Source: an uncultured Porphyromonadaceae bacterium (GTDB lineage Bacteria > Bacteroidota > Bacteroidia > Bacteroidales > Muribaculaceae). From it: DNA of 42,867 nucleotides. This document shows positions 8,189-15,797 of this stretch, piece by piece. The notes beneath the pieces are model-generated. The model had not been told where the DNA came from and made no database searches. It worked only from the letters and a program-made list of their open reading frames with translations. The stretch is from contig CAMWVE010000025.1 of the NCBI GenBank assembly GCA_947177685.1, positions 1 to 42,867 of the forward strand. Direction: 5' to 3'. The number at the start of each line of letters is the position of its first letter. The stretch's first letter is position 1. Both the position numbers and the translations under genes were made by a program.

Positions 8189-9067
8189 ATGATAGAATGT
8201 AACAATCTCACATTTTCTTACCGTAAAGCCACCCCCATTCTCAAGGAGTTCAATCTGACCTTGGAGAACGGTGGAATCTACGGGTTGCTCGGCAAGAACG
8301 GAGCCGGAAAATCAACCCTGCTTTACCTCATGTGCGGACTGCTCACACCCGCTGCCGGCGAAGTGCTTGTCAACGGCGTCAACGTGCGCCGGCGCCTCCC
8401 CTCCACCCTGCGCGACATTTTTCTTGTTCCGGAGGAGTTCGACCTCCCCTCCATCACTCTTGAAGATTATTGCCGCATCAACGCTCCTTTCTATCCTGAC
8501 TTCAGCATGGAAGCTCTCAAGCGAAATCTGGAGACGTTTGAAATGCCGGAAAAAATTCATCTGGGCTACCTCTCCATGGGTCAGAAAAAGAAGGCCTACA
8601 TGTGCTTTGCGCTGGCATGCAACACCCCCATCCTGATCATGGACGAGCCTACCAACGGGCTTGACATAACCAGCAAGGTGCAGTTCCGCCGCTTCCTTGC
8701 CGCCCAGATGAACGAAAACCGCATTATCCTCATATCAACACATCAGGTCCACGACGTTGAACTGCTGCTTGACCACATTGTCATTGTCGACAACCGCCAG
8801 CTGCTCCTGAACCGCAAGACATCGGAAATCACCTCGCGCCTGCGTTTCTTCAACACCCTCGGCGCCCCTGACACCGATGACCCCCGTCTGCTCTATTCTG
8901 CCCGCGGCGTGGGCGGTTTCGCCAATATTGCCCGACGCGAGGATCCGCTCGATGAGGAAACCGACCTCAATCTGGAATCACTTTACGAACTTTGCTGCCG
9001 CAACCCCAAGCTTGTGGAGAATATTTTCAACCCCGACAATACATCTGAACATGAACAACTTGGATAA
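8189..9067 (+). CDS. ABC transporter ATP-binding protein, 292 aa
   Basis: Cytoplasmic ATPase of an ABC exporter. Walker A GKNGAGKS (about 35-42), a Q-loop-like region near VPEEFD, signature LSMGQKKK (about 126-133), Walker B ILIMDEPTNGLD and H-loop STHQ are all present, followed by an accessory C-terminal segment of about 85 residues. The start is the ATG at 8189 (MIECNNLTFSY), which fits the standard N-terminal strand; an upstream in-frame ATG at 8144 lies inside the -7 promoter element. Its last 17 nt overlap the permease gene. The partner GntR regulator and the arrangement resemble YtrA-controlled ABC operons of Firmicutes that answer envelope stress, but the substrate is unknown. Confidence 0.9.
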   Translation: MIECNNLTFSYRKATPILKEFNLTLENGGIYGLLGKNGAGKSTLLYLMCGLLTPAAGEVLVNGVNVRRRLPSTLRDIFLVPEEFDLPSITLEDYCRINAPFYPDFSMEALKRNLETFEMPEKIHLGYLSMGQKKKAYMCFALACNTPILIMDEPTNGLDITSKVQFRRFLAAQMNENRIILISTHQVHDVELLLDHIVIVDNRQLLLNRKTSEITSRLRFFNTLGAPDTDDPRLLYSARGVGGFANIARREDPLDEETDLNLESLYELCCRNPKLVENIFNPDNTSEHEQLG

Positions 9068-9848
9068 CTTTGACAAATTCAGTTTCTCCCGCTTCATGAT
9101 GCTGGCGAAACGCGAGATCATATCAAGCAAAAACATTTTTTTGATGGAACTGGCGGTGGTGGCAGGTCTGATCATCATAGCCGAGTTCTTCATCTCATGG
9201 AGCGCCCTGCCAAGCCTGAACGATGTAAAAGAATATCCTTCATGCTATTATTCTGACTCCACATGCGTGTCAATTATATTCGTGCTGGGAATATGGGGAT
9301 TTGCTTTTCTTGCCAATATCGCAGCCTCACTGGTCTGCCTGAAACTTTCCAATAAGAAGGGTCGCATCACCACTTTCATGACGGTTGGCACCCAAGGCGA
9401 AAAATATCTGCTCAACTTTCTGATATACGACGTATTTTTCGTGCTGTATTTCTTCACGGTCTGGCTACTGGTCGATCTGGTTCGTGTAATTTATGTTGAC
9501 ATGGTCTATCCCTTTGAAGGCAAGTGGGTTCTGTTTTACGCCATCGATCAGTGGAATTGGATGGTAGCGCTGGGTACCATAGCCCTGTTCCTCTTCAGCC
9601 AAGCATTCTACACACTGGTGAGCGCATTCTCGCCGAAACTGGCATTCCTGAAGGCTTTCGGCTTAAGCTATGCCGTCGGATTCCTGCTGATCCCGTACTC
9701 CTTTTTCTGTTCGGTTGTCTTAATAGACAAATCATTCAGCGGAGAATCTAACGTAATTGTCATTATGGCAAGTTCCGTGATGATCATCTACGCCATAGCA
9801 ATGCAACTGCTTGCCTATTACCGATATAAAGAAACTGACATAATATGA
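9051..9848 (+). CDS. ABC transporter permease, about six membrane helices, 265 aa
   Basis: An integral membrane partner of the preceding ATPase. The short soluble N-terminus (MNNLDNFDKFSFSRFMMLAKREI) is typical of ABC-2-like permeases, and about six hydrophobic segments follow, including FLMELAVVAGLIIIAEFFIS, FVLGIWGFAFLANIAASLVC, FLIYDVFFVLYFFTVWLLV and a final VIVIMASSVMIIYAIAMQLLAY. The ATG at 9051 lies inside the 3' end of the ATPase gene (17-nt overlap), so the two are translationally coupled. The stop overlaps the start of the GntR gene in an ATGA-type junction. Family assignment rests on topology and context; I see no substrate-specific motif. Confidence 0.8.
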   Translation: MNNLDNFDKFSFSRFMMLAKREIISSKNIFLMELAVVAGLIIIAEFFISWSALPSLNDVKEYPSCYYSDSTCVSIIFVLGIWGFAFLANIAASLVCLKLSNKKGRITTFMTVGTQGEKYLLNFLIYDVFFVLYFFTVWLLVDLVRVIYVDMVYPFEGKWVLFYAIDQWNWMVALGTIALFLFSQAFYTLVSAFSPKLAFLKAFGLSYAVGFLLIPYSFFCSVVLIDKSFSGESNVIVIMASSVMIIYAIAMQLLAYYRYKETDII

Positions 9849-10204
9849 ATTTCTCGAGTAACAAAGCAATATATCTGCAGATAGCCGACTCGCTGACTGA
9901 CGAGATTCTTTCAGGTCACCTTCTCCCCAACAACAGGGTGCCGTCGATCCGCGACCTGAGCGCACAGTTTCAGGTGAACGTCAACACCATCACCCGAACT
10001 CTGGATCATCTTCAGCAGCAAGGTGTTATCTACAATCAGCGCGGCATCGGTTTCTTCGTGGCTGAAAACGCACCGCAGTCAATTCTGAACGAACGCCGCA
10101 AGAAATTCACGATGACCGTACTCCCCGAAATATGCCGCGAAATGCACCTTCTCGACATTCCGGTCAACGAATTCATTAACATCTACAATTCCACTGAGTC
10201 ATGA
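9845..10204 (+). CDS. GntR-family regulator, YtrA type, 119 aa
   Basis: A short DNA-binding repressor. The N-terminal 70 residues form a GntR winged helix-turn-helix: IYLQIADSLTDEILSGHLLPN, VPSIRDLSAQFQVN and NTITRTLDHLQQQGVIYNQRG. Only about 45 residues follow, with no FadR, HutC or aminotransferase effector domain, which is the hallmark of the YtrA subfamily. These regulators usually sit in, and repress, an ABC-transporter operon. Here the gene is third in such an operon, sharing ATGA junctions with the permease before it and the membrane protein after it. The inverted repeat at 8149-8170 over the operon start is its likely target. Confidence 0.9.
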   Translation: MNFSSNKAIYLQIADSLTDEILSGHLLPNNRVPSIRDLSAQFQVNVNTITRTLDHLQQQGVIYNQRGIGFFVAENAPQSILNERRKKFTMTVLPEICREMHLLDIPVNEFINIYNSTES

Positions 10205-10950
10205 AAAAATCAACCAAATATCTTATTTTTCTGGCAGGGTCATTCATTGTCGTAGCACTTGTCATTCCTTTTGTCCTATGGCTGATGTACGCACACAGTT
10301 ATGTTCAAAGAATTGATGAAACCCAGCAGTTCCAACAAGAGATACCCTTTGTCGATCAGGAAATAAACTCAATATACCTGCACCCCGACCTTTCAGTAGA
10401 ATCTTTTATTATCCGCGGTGTCAGCTCAACAAAGGATCAGCGCGTGGAGATATCATACGAAGGGATGGAAAATCCTCTCCCTGACATTGACTTTTCACTC
10501 AGCAACAGCACTTTGCAGATAACCAATCTGAGTAATATATCACACCACCTCGACTCTGTGGCTGTTTACATTGCCAACGCGCCTGAACGGACACTCTCCA
10601 TCTCCGCCTCTCCGAAATATTTTTACAACTCTGACTCATTCATCTTGGAAAACCTGAATTTCAATGATCTGAACATCACCGGCAAGACAGATTATCTCAT
10701 CTTGACAAACTGCGCCTTCCCGCTGATTGACGTTGACTATTTGGGCTACGATCTGACGTGCAATTTCCGGCAGTCGGAAGTCGGCGATCTGAAGATAAAA
10801 TCAAAGAACGACGTGACCATCTATGCAGCCGGATGTGTCCGTGACATTTCCGTAAGCGCCAAAGATGACCTCAGACTCTACATTACAGGCTACGAAGGAG
10901 AATTTGAGTTGCAGAAGAATGGAAACCGTGTATTTGTCGACCGCGATTAA
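10201..10950 (+). CDS. Membrane-anchored beta-rich protein of unknown function, 249 aa
   Basis: I do not recognise a named family. One N-terminal hydrophobic segment (YLIFLAGSFIVVALVIPFVLWLMY, about 7-30) would anchor it in the inner membrane or serve as a signal anchor. The remaining 215 residues look like short regular beta strands separated by turns (ILENLNFNDLNITGKTDYLILTN, then VDYLGYDLTC), reminiscent of the right-handed beta structures in DUF4097/GIN-type putative adhesin domains. It overlaps the GntR gene by 4 nt, so it is co-expressed with the ABC exporter. An extracytoplasmic accessory of the transporter is plausible but inferred only from context. Confidence 0.75.
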   Translation: MKKSTKYLIFLAGSFIVVALVIPFVLWLMYAHSYVQRIDETQQFQQEIPFVDQEINSIYLHPDLSVESFIIRGVSSTKDQRVEISYEGMENPLPDIDFSLSNSTLQITNLSNISHHLDSVAVYIANAPERTLSISASPKYFYNSDSFILENLNFNDLNITGKTDYLILTNCAFPLIDVDYLGYDLTCNFRQSEVGDLKIKSKNDVTIYAAGCVRDISVSAKDDLRLYITGYEGEFELQKNGNRVFVDRD

Positions 10951-10962
10951 TCCCTGAAAGCC

Positions 10963-11043
10963 ATGTTTATAATCAGTATCGTATTTGCAGTTTCGCTCTG
11001 CATGGCATACCCGGCATTGCTTCAGTTGATAGGAATCCGATAA
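10963..11043 (+). CDS. Candidate 26-residue single-helix membrane peptide
   Basis: An ATG 12 nt after the preceding stop opens a 27-codon frame ending in TAA. The product begins MFIISIVFAVSLCMAYP and ends with the charged residues of a short LLQLIGIR tail: one hydrophobic segment with a positively charged C-terminus. It would be the fifth gene of the GntR/ABC operon. Small membrane peptides often modulate transporters. No homology is claimed, and coding status rests on position, start and hydrophobicity alone. Confidence 0.4.
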   Translation: MFIISIVFAVSLCMAYPALLQLIGIR

Positions 11044-11047
11044 AAAG

Positions 11048-11110
11048 CTCCGAGTGCTCAGAGTTATCTGAGGTCTACAAATTCTCCGAGTGCTCCGAGT
11101 TCTCCAAATT
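11048..11110. repeat. 9-bp-period CTCCGAG repeat, site A (7 units)
   Basis: Seven consecutive 9-mers: CTCCGAGTG, CTCAGAGTT, ATCTGAGGT, CTACAAATT, CTCCGAGTG, CTCCGAGTT, CTCCAAATT. It begins 4 nt after the stop of the small peptide gene. CTCAGA (11057-11062) and TCTGAG (11067-11072) can form a hairpin with a 4-nt loop. Related arrays occur at 15641, 20714 and 42733. Confidence 0.8.
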
Positions 11111-11130
11111 CATAACACCCGACCGCCACT

Positions 11131-11162
11131 CTTGCAAATCTCCGATTTTTTAGGTATTTTTG
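11131..11162 (+). promoter_or_regulatory. Promoter of the trmB-ribF operon
   Basis: CTTG at 11131-11134, a 20-nt spacer, TATTTTTG at 11155-11162. The predicted start near 11168 gives a leader of about 20 nt before the trmB ATG at 11188. Confidence 0.6.
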
Positions 11163-11187
11163 CACCCGGAACATCATCTATGACCTT

Positions 11188-11934
11188 ATGGGCAAGAATA
11201 AACTGAAAAAATTCCGCGAGATGGAGCAGCTGAAGCGCGTCTATCAGTTCCCTTTCGGCTCGTTGCAGGGTAACGACTGCCCGCTGAAAGGGCGCTGGAA
11301 CGCAAAGGTTTTCGGCAACGATAACCCCATAGTGCTTGAACTGGGGTGCGGAAAGGGTGAATACACCGTTGGTATGGCGCGACACTTCCGCGACAAGAAC
11401 TTCATAGGCATCGACGTAAAAGGTGCCCGCATGTGGTCAGGCGCCCGCATCGCCAACGATGAGGAGATTCTCAACGCCGCTTTCCTCCGCACAAACATTG
11501 AGATGCTGCCGCTTTTCTTCGCTCCCGGCGAGGTAAGCGAGATATGGATAACATTCCCTGACCCGCAGATGAAGAAGGTGCGCAAACGCCTCACCTCCAC
11601 ACGGTTCATGGAACTGTATCGCCGTATAATGGCGCCCGGAGGCATCGTGCATCTGAAAACTGACAGCCCGTTTCTCTACACCTATACTTCGGCAATGGTT
11701 AGCCACAACGGTCTGACCCCGCTGAAAGACTATGCCGACCTTTACAGCAGCGAGGGGGCTGACTCTCCCATTCTGCAAATCCGTACCCACTACGAGCAGC
11801 AGTGGCTTCAGCGCGGGCTGACAATCAAGTACATAGCCTTTCCGCTCGACCACACCACCGAGCTGACGGAGCCTGACATAGAGATTCCTTTTGACACCTA
11901 CCGCAGCTACTCGCGCGGCGAACTACAATTATGA
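11188..11934 (+). CDS. trmB: tRNA (guanine-N7)-methyltransferase TrmB, 248 aa
   Basis: Methylates guanine 46 in the variable loop of tRNAs using S-adenosylmethionine. The SAM-binding motif IVLELGCGKGEYTVGMARHF (about 49-68) is followed by FIGIDVKGARMWSGA and the family hallmark EIWITFPDPQMKKVRKRLTSTRF, in which the FPDPxxKxRxxxxR pattern is diagnostic. Length matches Bacteroidetes TrmB. It is first in a six-gene operon. Its stop codon overlaps the mrp start in an ATGA junction. The upstream 9-bp repeat array ends 20 nt before the promoter. Confidence 0.95.
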   Translation: MGKNKLKKFREMEQLKRVYQFPFGSLQGNDCPLKGRWNAKVFGNDNPIVLELGCGKGEYTVGMARHFRDKNFIGIDVKGARMWSGARIANDEEILNAAFLRTNIEMLPLFFAPGEVSEIWITFPDPQMKKVRKRLTSTRFMELYRRIMAPGGIVHLKTDSPFLYTYTSAMVSHNGLTPLKDYADLYSSEGADSPILQIRTHYEQQWLQRGLTIKYIAFPLDHTTELTEPDIEIPFDTYRSYSRGELQL

Positions 11935-13046
11935 TCATGGAGCAACCTATCTATCCCAAACTCATACTTGACGCACTCTCCACGGTGCGTTATCCCGGCA
12001 CAGGGAAAAACATCGTTGAATCAGGCATGGTGGAGGACGACATCCGCATCGACGGTCGCAAAGTATCGTTCTCGCTGATATTCGACCGCCCCACCGACCC
12101 TTTCATCAAATCAATTGTGAAATCGGCTGAGGCAGCCATTCTGACCCATGTTGCGCCCGATGTGGAAATCAAGGACAACATAACCGTGAAAACCCGTCAG
12201 GCACCAAAGCCCAAGCCTGAAACCCCGCTCAAAGGGGTCAGGAACATCATTGCCGTATCGTCGGGCAAAGGTGGTGTGGGCAAAAGCACAGTGGCATCGA
12301 ACCTCGCCGTGGCGCTCGTCCGCGAAGGCTACACCGTGGGGTTGCTCGATGCCGACATCTTCGGTCCGTCGGTTCCCAAAATGTTCGGTGTGGAGGATGA
12401 ACAGCTCTACATCCACGATGTTGACGGAGTGCAGAAAATCATCCCCGTGGAACGCTACGGAGTGAAGATGCTCTCCATAGGCTTCATGGTAGACCGCAAC
12501 TCAGGCGTGGTGTGGCGTGGCGGCATGGCTTCGCGTGCACTGACCCAGCTCATCACCGAGGGCGACTGGGGCGAGCTTGACTATCTGCTCATCGACATGC
12601 CTCCCGGCACATCTGACATTCATCTGACCATAGTGCAGACCATAGCGCTGACCGGCGCAGTGGTGGTTTCCACGCCGCAGCAGGTGGCGCTCGCCGATGC
12701 CCGCCGTGGCATAGCCATGTTCCGCGACAAGCATGTCAATGTGCCTATTCTGGGCATAATCGAGAACATGGCATGGTTCACACCGGAGAAGCATCCCGAT
12801 GAACGATACTACATCTTCGGCAAGGAGGGAGCCATGGAACTGGCTCGCGAACTCGATGTCAGAGTGCTCGGTCAGATTCCGGTGGTACTCGACATCTGCC
12901 AAGCCGGCGACAGCGGCACTCCGATTGCAGCAACCGACTCAATCACGGCTCAGGCTTTCGCCCACACGGCTCGTAATCTGGTCGATGCCGTTCAGGAGCG
13001 CAACGACACTCTTCCCCCCACAACCGTAGTAAAGATGCAAAAATGA
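11931..13046 (+). CDS. mrp: Mrp/NBP35-type iron-sulfur carrier ATPase, 371 aa
   Basis: Loads or carries iron-sulfur clusters to apoproteins. The N-terminal 90 residues form a MIP18/DUF59-like domain. A proline-lysine linker (QAPKPKPETPLKG) leads to the P-loop with the deviant Walker A SSGKGGVGKST (about 110-120), then LLDADIFGPSVPKMFG and DYLLIDMPPGTSD. The CxxC pair that binds the bridging cluster in canonical Mrp/ApbC, after ENM..F, is absent: the segment reads ENMAWFTPEKHPDERYYIFG. I recall the same lack in other Bacteroidetes, so this appears to be a lineage form. It overlaps trmB and aroQ by 4 nt each. An alternative ATG two codons downstream cannot be excluded. Confidence 0.92.
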   Translation: MIMEQPIYPKLILDALSTVRYPGTGKNIVESGMVEDDIRIDGRKVSFSLIFDRPTDPFIKSIVKSAEAAILTHVAPDVEIKDNITVKTRQAPKPKPETPLKGVRNIIAVSSGKGGVGKSTVASNLAVALVREGYTVGLLDADIFGPSVPKMFGVEDEQLYIHDVDGVQKIIPVERYGVKMLSIGFMVDRNSGVVWRGGMASRALTQLITEGDWGELDYLLIDMPPGTSDIHLTIVQTIALTGAVVVSTPQQVALADARRGIAMFRDKHVNVPILGIIENMAWFTPEKHPDERYYIFGKEGAMELARELDVRVLGQIPVVLDICQAGDSGTPIAATDSITAQAFAHTARNLVDAVQERNDTLPPTTVVKMQK

Positions 13047-13465
13047 AAATAGCCATTGTCAACGGACCAAACCTCAATCTGCTGGGCAAACGCGAACCGC
13101 ATAAGTACGGCTCCACTTCCATGACCGAGATACTTGACAACCTGCGTGCTGCCTTCCCCCATGTGGAACTGACTTACTATCAGAGCAATCACGAAGGCGA
13201 CTTGATCGACTGTCTGCACCGTCTGGGCTACCAGACCCCGGTTGACGGCATAATCCTCAACGCCGGAGCCTACACCCACACCTCACTGGCTCTTGCCGAT
13301 GCCATCGCAGCCATTCCGGTGCCGGTGGTGGAGGTGCATCTGACCAACATTTTCAGTCGCGAACCCATTCGCCACACTTCGCTGATAGCACCCGTTTGCC
13401 GCGGTTCCATCTCAGGATTCGGCGCGAAAGTCTATCAGTTGGCTCTCAGCTCCTTCATGTCATGA
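13043..13465 (+). CDS. aroQ: 3-dehydroquinate dehydratase type II (AroQ), 140 aa
   Basis: Converts 3-dehydroquinate to 3-dehydroshikimate in the shikimate pathway. The short dodecameric type II enzyme is recognised by IVNGPNLNLLGKREPHKYG at the N-terminus (catalytic Tyr in the KYG region), QSNHEGDLIDCLH, ILNAGAYTHTSLALADAI and EVHLTNIFSREPIRHTS. Length is typical. The usual INPGAYTHTS reads LNAGAYTHTS here, a mild substitution. Both ends overlap neighbours by 4 nt (mrp before, methyltransferase after), giving strong translational coupling. Confidence 0.95.
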   Translation: MKIAIVNGPNLNLLGKREPHKYGSTSMTEILDNLRAAFPHVELTYYQSNHEGDLIDCLHRLGYQTPVDGIILNAGAYTHTSLALADAIAAIPVPVVEVHLTNIFSREPIRHTSLIAPVCRGSISGFGAKVYQLALSSFMS

Positions 13466-14106
13466 CCGAACAGCAGGAAGAATACATTCTTGAACATATA
13501 TCGCCCGAGCCGGAGCATCTGGCGCGCCTCAACCGCGACACCCACATCCACTGCCTCTACTCACGGATGTGTTCGGGACATCTGCAGGGCAACCTGCTCG
13601 CCATGCTTGTCAGCATGATACGCCCGCACCGAATACTGGAAATGGGCACCTTCACCGGCTATTCAGCCCTTGCAATGGCAGGCGCCATGCCGCCGGATGC
13701 CGAGCTTCACACGGTAGAAGTCGACGATCAGCTGCAGGAGTTCATCCAACAGCGGTTCGACGAGCGCCCGGAGCATGACCGCATCCATCTCCACATAGGC
13801 GACGCGCAGCAGGTGGTACCGACACTCCCTGCCCCGTTCGACCTGATTTTCATCGATGCCGACAAGCGCAAATACCCCGAATATTACCGCATGGCATTGC
13901 CGCTGTTGTCGCCCGGCGGTTATATCATTGCCGACAACACTCTGTGGGACTGGAAGATACTCGACACGGTAAAGAACCACGATGCGCAAACCGTTGCCAT
14001 AGCCCGCTTCAACGACATGGTGGCGCAGGACCGGTCGGTGACATCGGTGATACTGCCGTTGCGCGACGGTCTGACAATAATTCGCAAAAAAACTGACAAT
14101 GATTAA
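13462..14106 (+). CDS. Class I SAM-dependent O-methyltransferase (family 3), 214 aa
   Basis: A catechol-O-methyltransferase-fold enzyme. Motifs are ILEMGTFTGYSALAMAG for SAM binding, LHTVEVDDQLQEF, HIGDAQQVVPTLP and the metal-binding DLIFIDADKRKYPEYY, followed by GGYIIADNTLWDWKILD. The start at 13462 (MTEQQEEYI) overlaps the aroQ stop; longer upstream readings would lie inside aroQ. B. subtilis YrrM/TrmR of this family methylates 5-hydroxyuridine in tRNA, and the presence of trmB in the operon makes a tRNA role attractive. The family is broad, however, and the substrate is not fixed by the sequence. Confidence 0.85.
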   Translation: MTEQQEEYILEHISPEPEHLARLNRDTHIHCLYSRMCSGHLQGNLLAMLVSMIRPHRILEMGTFTGYSALAMAGAMPPDAELHTVEVDDQLQEFIQQRFDERPEHDRIHLHIGDAQQVVPTLPAPFDLIFIDADKRKYPEYYRMALPLLSPGGYIIADNTLWDWKILDTVKNHDAQTVAIARFNDMVAQDRSVTSVILPLRDGLTIIRKKTDND

Positions 14107-14707
14107 GAATCTCCTCTTTGACCTTGGCGGAGTCATAATGGACATACGCCGCGAAAATGCCGTTGACGCTCTGCGCAACCTCGGACTTGCCGAAGCAGAC
14201 CAGCTCCTCGGTCTTTACGAACAGAAAGGATCGTTCATGCTGCTTGAAGAAGGGCGCATCACCCCTCAAGAGTTCCGCGAGGAAATACGCCGCCAGATTC
14301 CACACCCGGTCACTGACAGCCAAATCGACGAAGCGTTCATCAAGTTCCTTATAGGAATACCGGTCCACCGGCTCCGTCAGCTCGAACAACTCGCAGCCAA
14401 AGGCTACGGCATCTATCTGCTGTCGAACACCAATCCCATCATGTGGAACTCTAAAATCAAAGAAGAATTTACCAAGGACGGCAAGGAAATCAATCACTAT
14501 TTCCGCGGCATGGTGACATCGTTCGAAGCCAAAATGATGAAACCTGACCCTGCCATTTTCCGTTATGCCTCCACCACACTGGGCATAGAGCCGGCTGAGA
14601 CCCTCTTCCTCGATGACTCGCAGAAGAATCTTGATGCCGCGGCATCCGTAGGCTATCAGACCGCACTGGTTCCCCCCGGCACCGAATTCATTGATCTTAT
14701 TCCCTGA
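14099..14707 (+). CDS. HAD-superfamily hydrolase (YihX-like, subfamily IA), 202 aa
   Basis: A probable small-molecule phosphatase. Motif I is LLFDLGGVIMDI, where the second acidic residue of the usual DxD is Gly, as in YihX-like sugar phosphatases (FDLGNV). Motif II is YLLSNTNPIMW, motif III the Lys of MMKPDPAIFRYA, and motif IV FLDDSQKNLDAA. A helical cap lies between motifs I and II. It overlaps the methyltransferase gene by 8 nt and ends 2 nt before ribF. Because it directly precedes the riboflavin kinase/FAD synthetase gene, dephosphorylation of a flavin precursor is conceivable, but that is speculation from position only. Confidence 0.85.
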   Translation: MIKNLLFDLGGVIMDIRRENAVDALRNLGLAEADQLLGLYEQKGSFMLLEEGRITPQEFREEIRRQIPHPVTDSQIDEAFIKFLIGIPVHRLRQLEQLAAKGYGIYLLSNTNPIMWNSKIKEEFTKDGKEINHYFRGMVTSFEAKMMKPDPAIFRYASTTLGIEPAETLFLDDSQKNLDAAASVGYQTALVPPGTEFIDLIP

Positions 14708-14709
14708 TT

Positions 14710-15624
14710 ATGCCCTCGTTGACCGCTACCATAGGCTCATTCGACGGAGTGCATCTGGGGCATCTCCACCTGCTGCGTCAGCTCACAGCCATTGCCGCGG
14801 AGCGTGACTCGGTGCCCGCTGTAGTCACCTTCACCAACCATCCGCTGCAGGTTATCAATCCCGACAAAGCTCCTGCATTGCTATCGACGCCCGATGAGAA
14901 ACGCGACCTGCTGATGAAAGCCGGTGCCGGCATCGTGGTGCTGAAACCGTTTACTCAGGAGATGCGGCGCATGTCAGCCGAGCGGTTCCTCAAACTACTC
15001 CATGAGCGTTACGCCGTCGACACCCTTCTGCTCGGATTCAACAATAGGTTCGGCAATGACCCCTCGCTCACCTTTGCTGACTATCAGCGTCTTGGCAAGG
15101 AAATCGGCATCGAGGTTATTCAGGCTGACGAGGTCAGGGCAGGCAACAGTGCCGTTTCATCGACAGTCATACGCAACCTCCTGCTCGAAGGCAGACCGCA
15201 GCAGGCTACGGAGCTTCTCGGTCGCCCATATAGTCTCACCGGCAACGTGGTGCATGGCAAGCAGTTAGGTCGTCAGCTCGGCTATCCCACAGCCAACATT
15301 CTCCCGGAATCCCCCTCCAAGCTCATCCCTGCCCGCGGAGTCTATGCCTGCACAGCCATTCTCCCCGGCGGCAAGTCCTATCCCGCCATGGTCAACATCG
15401 GCGAGCGTCCTACACTTGACGAAACCCATCCCGACACCACAATCGAGGCTCACATAATCGGTGTCAACCGCAAGCTCTACGGCTCCACCGTAACCCTGCT
15501 TTTCCATCACTTCCTCCGTCCCGAAAAAAAATTCTCATCGCTCGACCGGCTAAAAACCCAACTTCAAGCAGACAAACTACAGGTCATCAAGCTGTTAGGT
15601 TTCACCAATGACGCCACAAAGTAA
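14710..15624 (+). CDS. ribF: Bifunctional riboflavin kinase/FAD synthetase RibF, 304 aa
   Basis: Phosphorylates riboflavin to FMN and adenylylates FMN to FAD. The N-terminal adenylyltransferase domain shows TATIGSFDGVHLGHLHLL, VTFTNHPLQV, LLLGFNNRFGND and SSTVIRNLLLEG. The C-terminal kinase domain (from about 180) shows GNVVHGKQLGRQLGYPTAN, ARGVYAC and PAMVNIGERPTL. Length is normal. It is last in the trmB operon. No FMN riboswitch is visible, as expected for an internal gene. The CTC(N)GAG repeat array follows its stop almost immediately. Confidence 0.95.
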   Translation: MPSLTATIGSFDGVHLGHLHLLRQLTAIAAERDSVPAVVTFTNHPLQVINPDKAPALLSTPDEKRDLLMKAGAGIVVLKPFTQEMRRMSAERFLKLLHERYAVDTLLLGFNNRFGNDPSLTFADYQRLGKEIGIEVIQADEVRAGNSAVSSTVIRNLLLEGRPQQATELLGRPYSLTGNVVHGKQLGRQLGYPTANILPESPSKLIPARGVYACTAILPGGKSYPAMVNIGERPTLDETHPDTTIEAHIIGVNRKLYGSTVTLLFHHFLRPEKKFSSLDRLKTQLQADKLQVIKLLGFTNDATK

Positions 15625-15640
15625 CCCGGAGTTCGGAATA

Positions 15641-15676
15641 CCCGGATATCTCTGAGATCTCAGAGTTCTCGGAGCA
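15641..15676. repeat. 9-bp-period CTCCGAG repeat, site B
   Basis: Units CCCGGATAT, CTCTGAGAT, CTCAGAGTT and CTCGGAGCA, with a further CCCGGAGTT at 15625-15633 directly after the ribF stop. CTCTGAGATCTCAGAG at 15650-15665 is a perfect 16-bp palindrome built from two units. Probably doubles as 3'-end structure of the ribF operon, though no T-run follows. Confidence 0.7.
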
Positions 15677-15712
15677 CGCACCTTTGATTCACCCACGCTC
15701 CTATAATTCACC

Positions 15713-15727
15713 TTTCTGTTAATTCAT
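15713..15727. repeat. 15-bp direct repeat, left copy, flanking the GNAT module
   Basis: TTTCTGTTAATTCAT, identical to 16629-16643. A 12-bp palindrome AATTCATGAATT (15721-15732) overlaps this copy. The two copies bracket the small two-gene module at 15798-16585. Confidence 0.6.
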
Positions 15728-15745
15728 GAATTTCACAATCGGTTT

Positions 15746-15777
15746 CTTGCGTAATTCGCAAAAATTCAGTAACTTTG
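15746..15777 (+). promoter_or_regulatory. Promoter with embedded inverted repeat for the GNAT module
   Basis: CTTG at 15746-15749, a 20-nt spacer, TAACTTTG at 15770-15777; start predicted near 15783. The inverted repeat TTGCG-TAATT-CGCAA (15747-15761) overlaps the -33 box and spacer, where a repressor would block RNA polymerase. This is the expected layout for an autoregulated toxin-antitoxin pair. Confidence 0.55.
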
Positions 15778-15797
15778 TGAAATAAAGCGTTTTTGAT

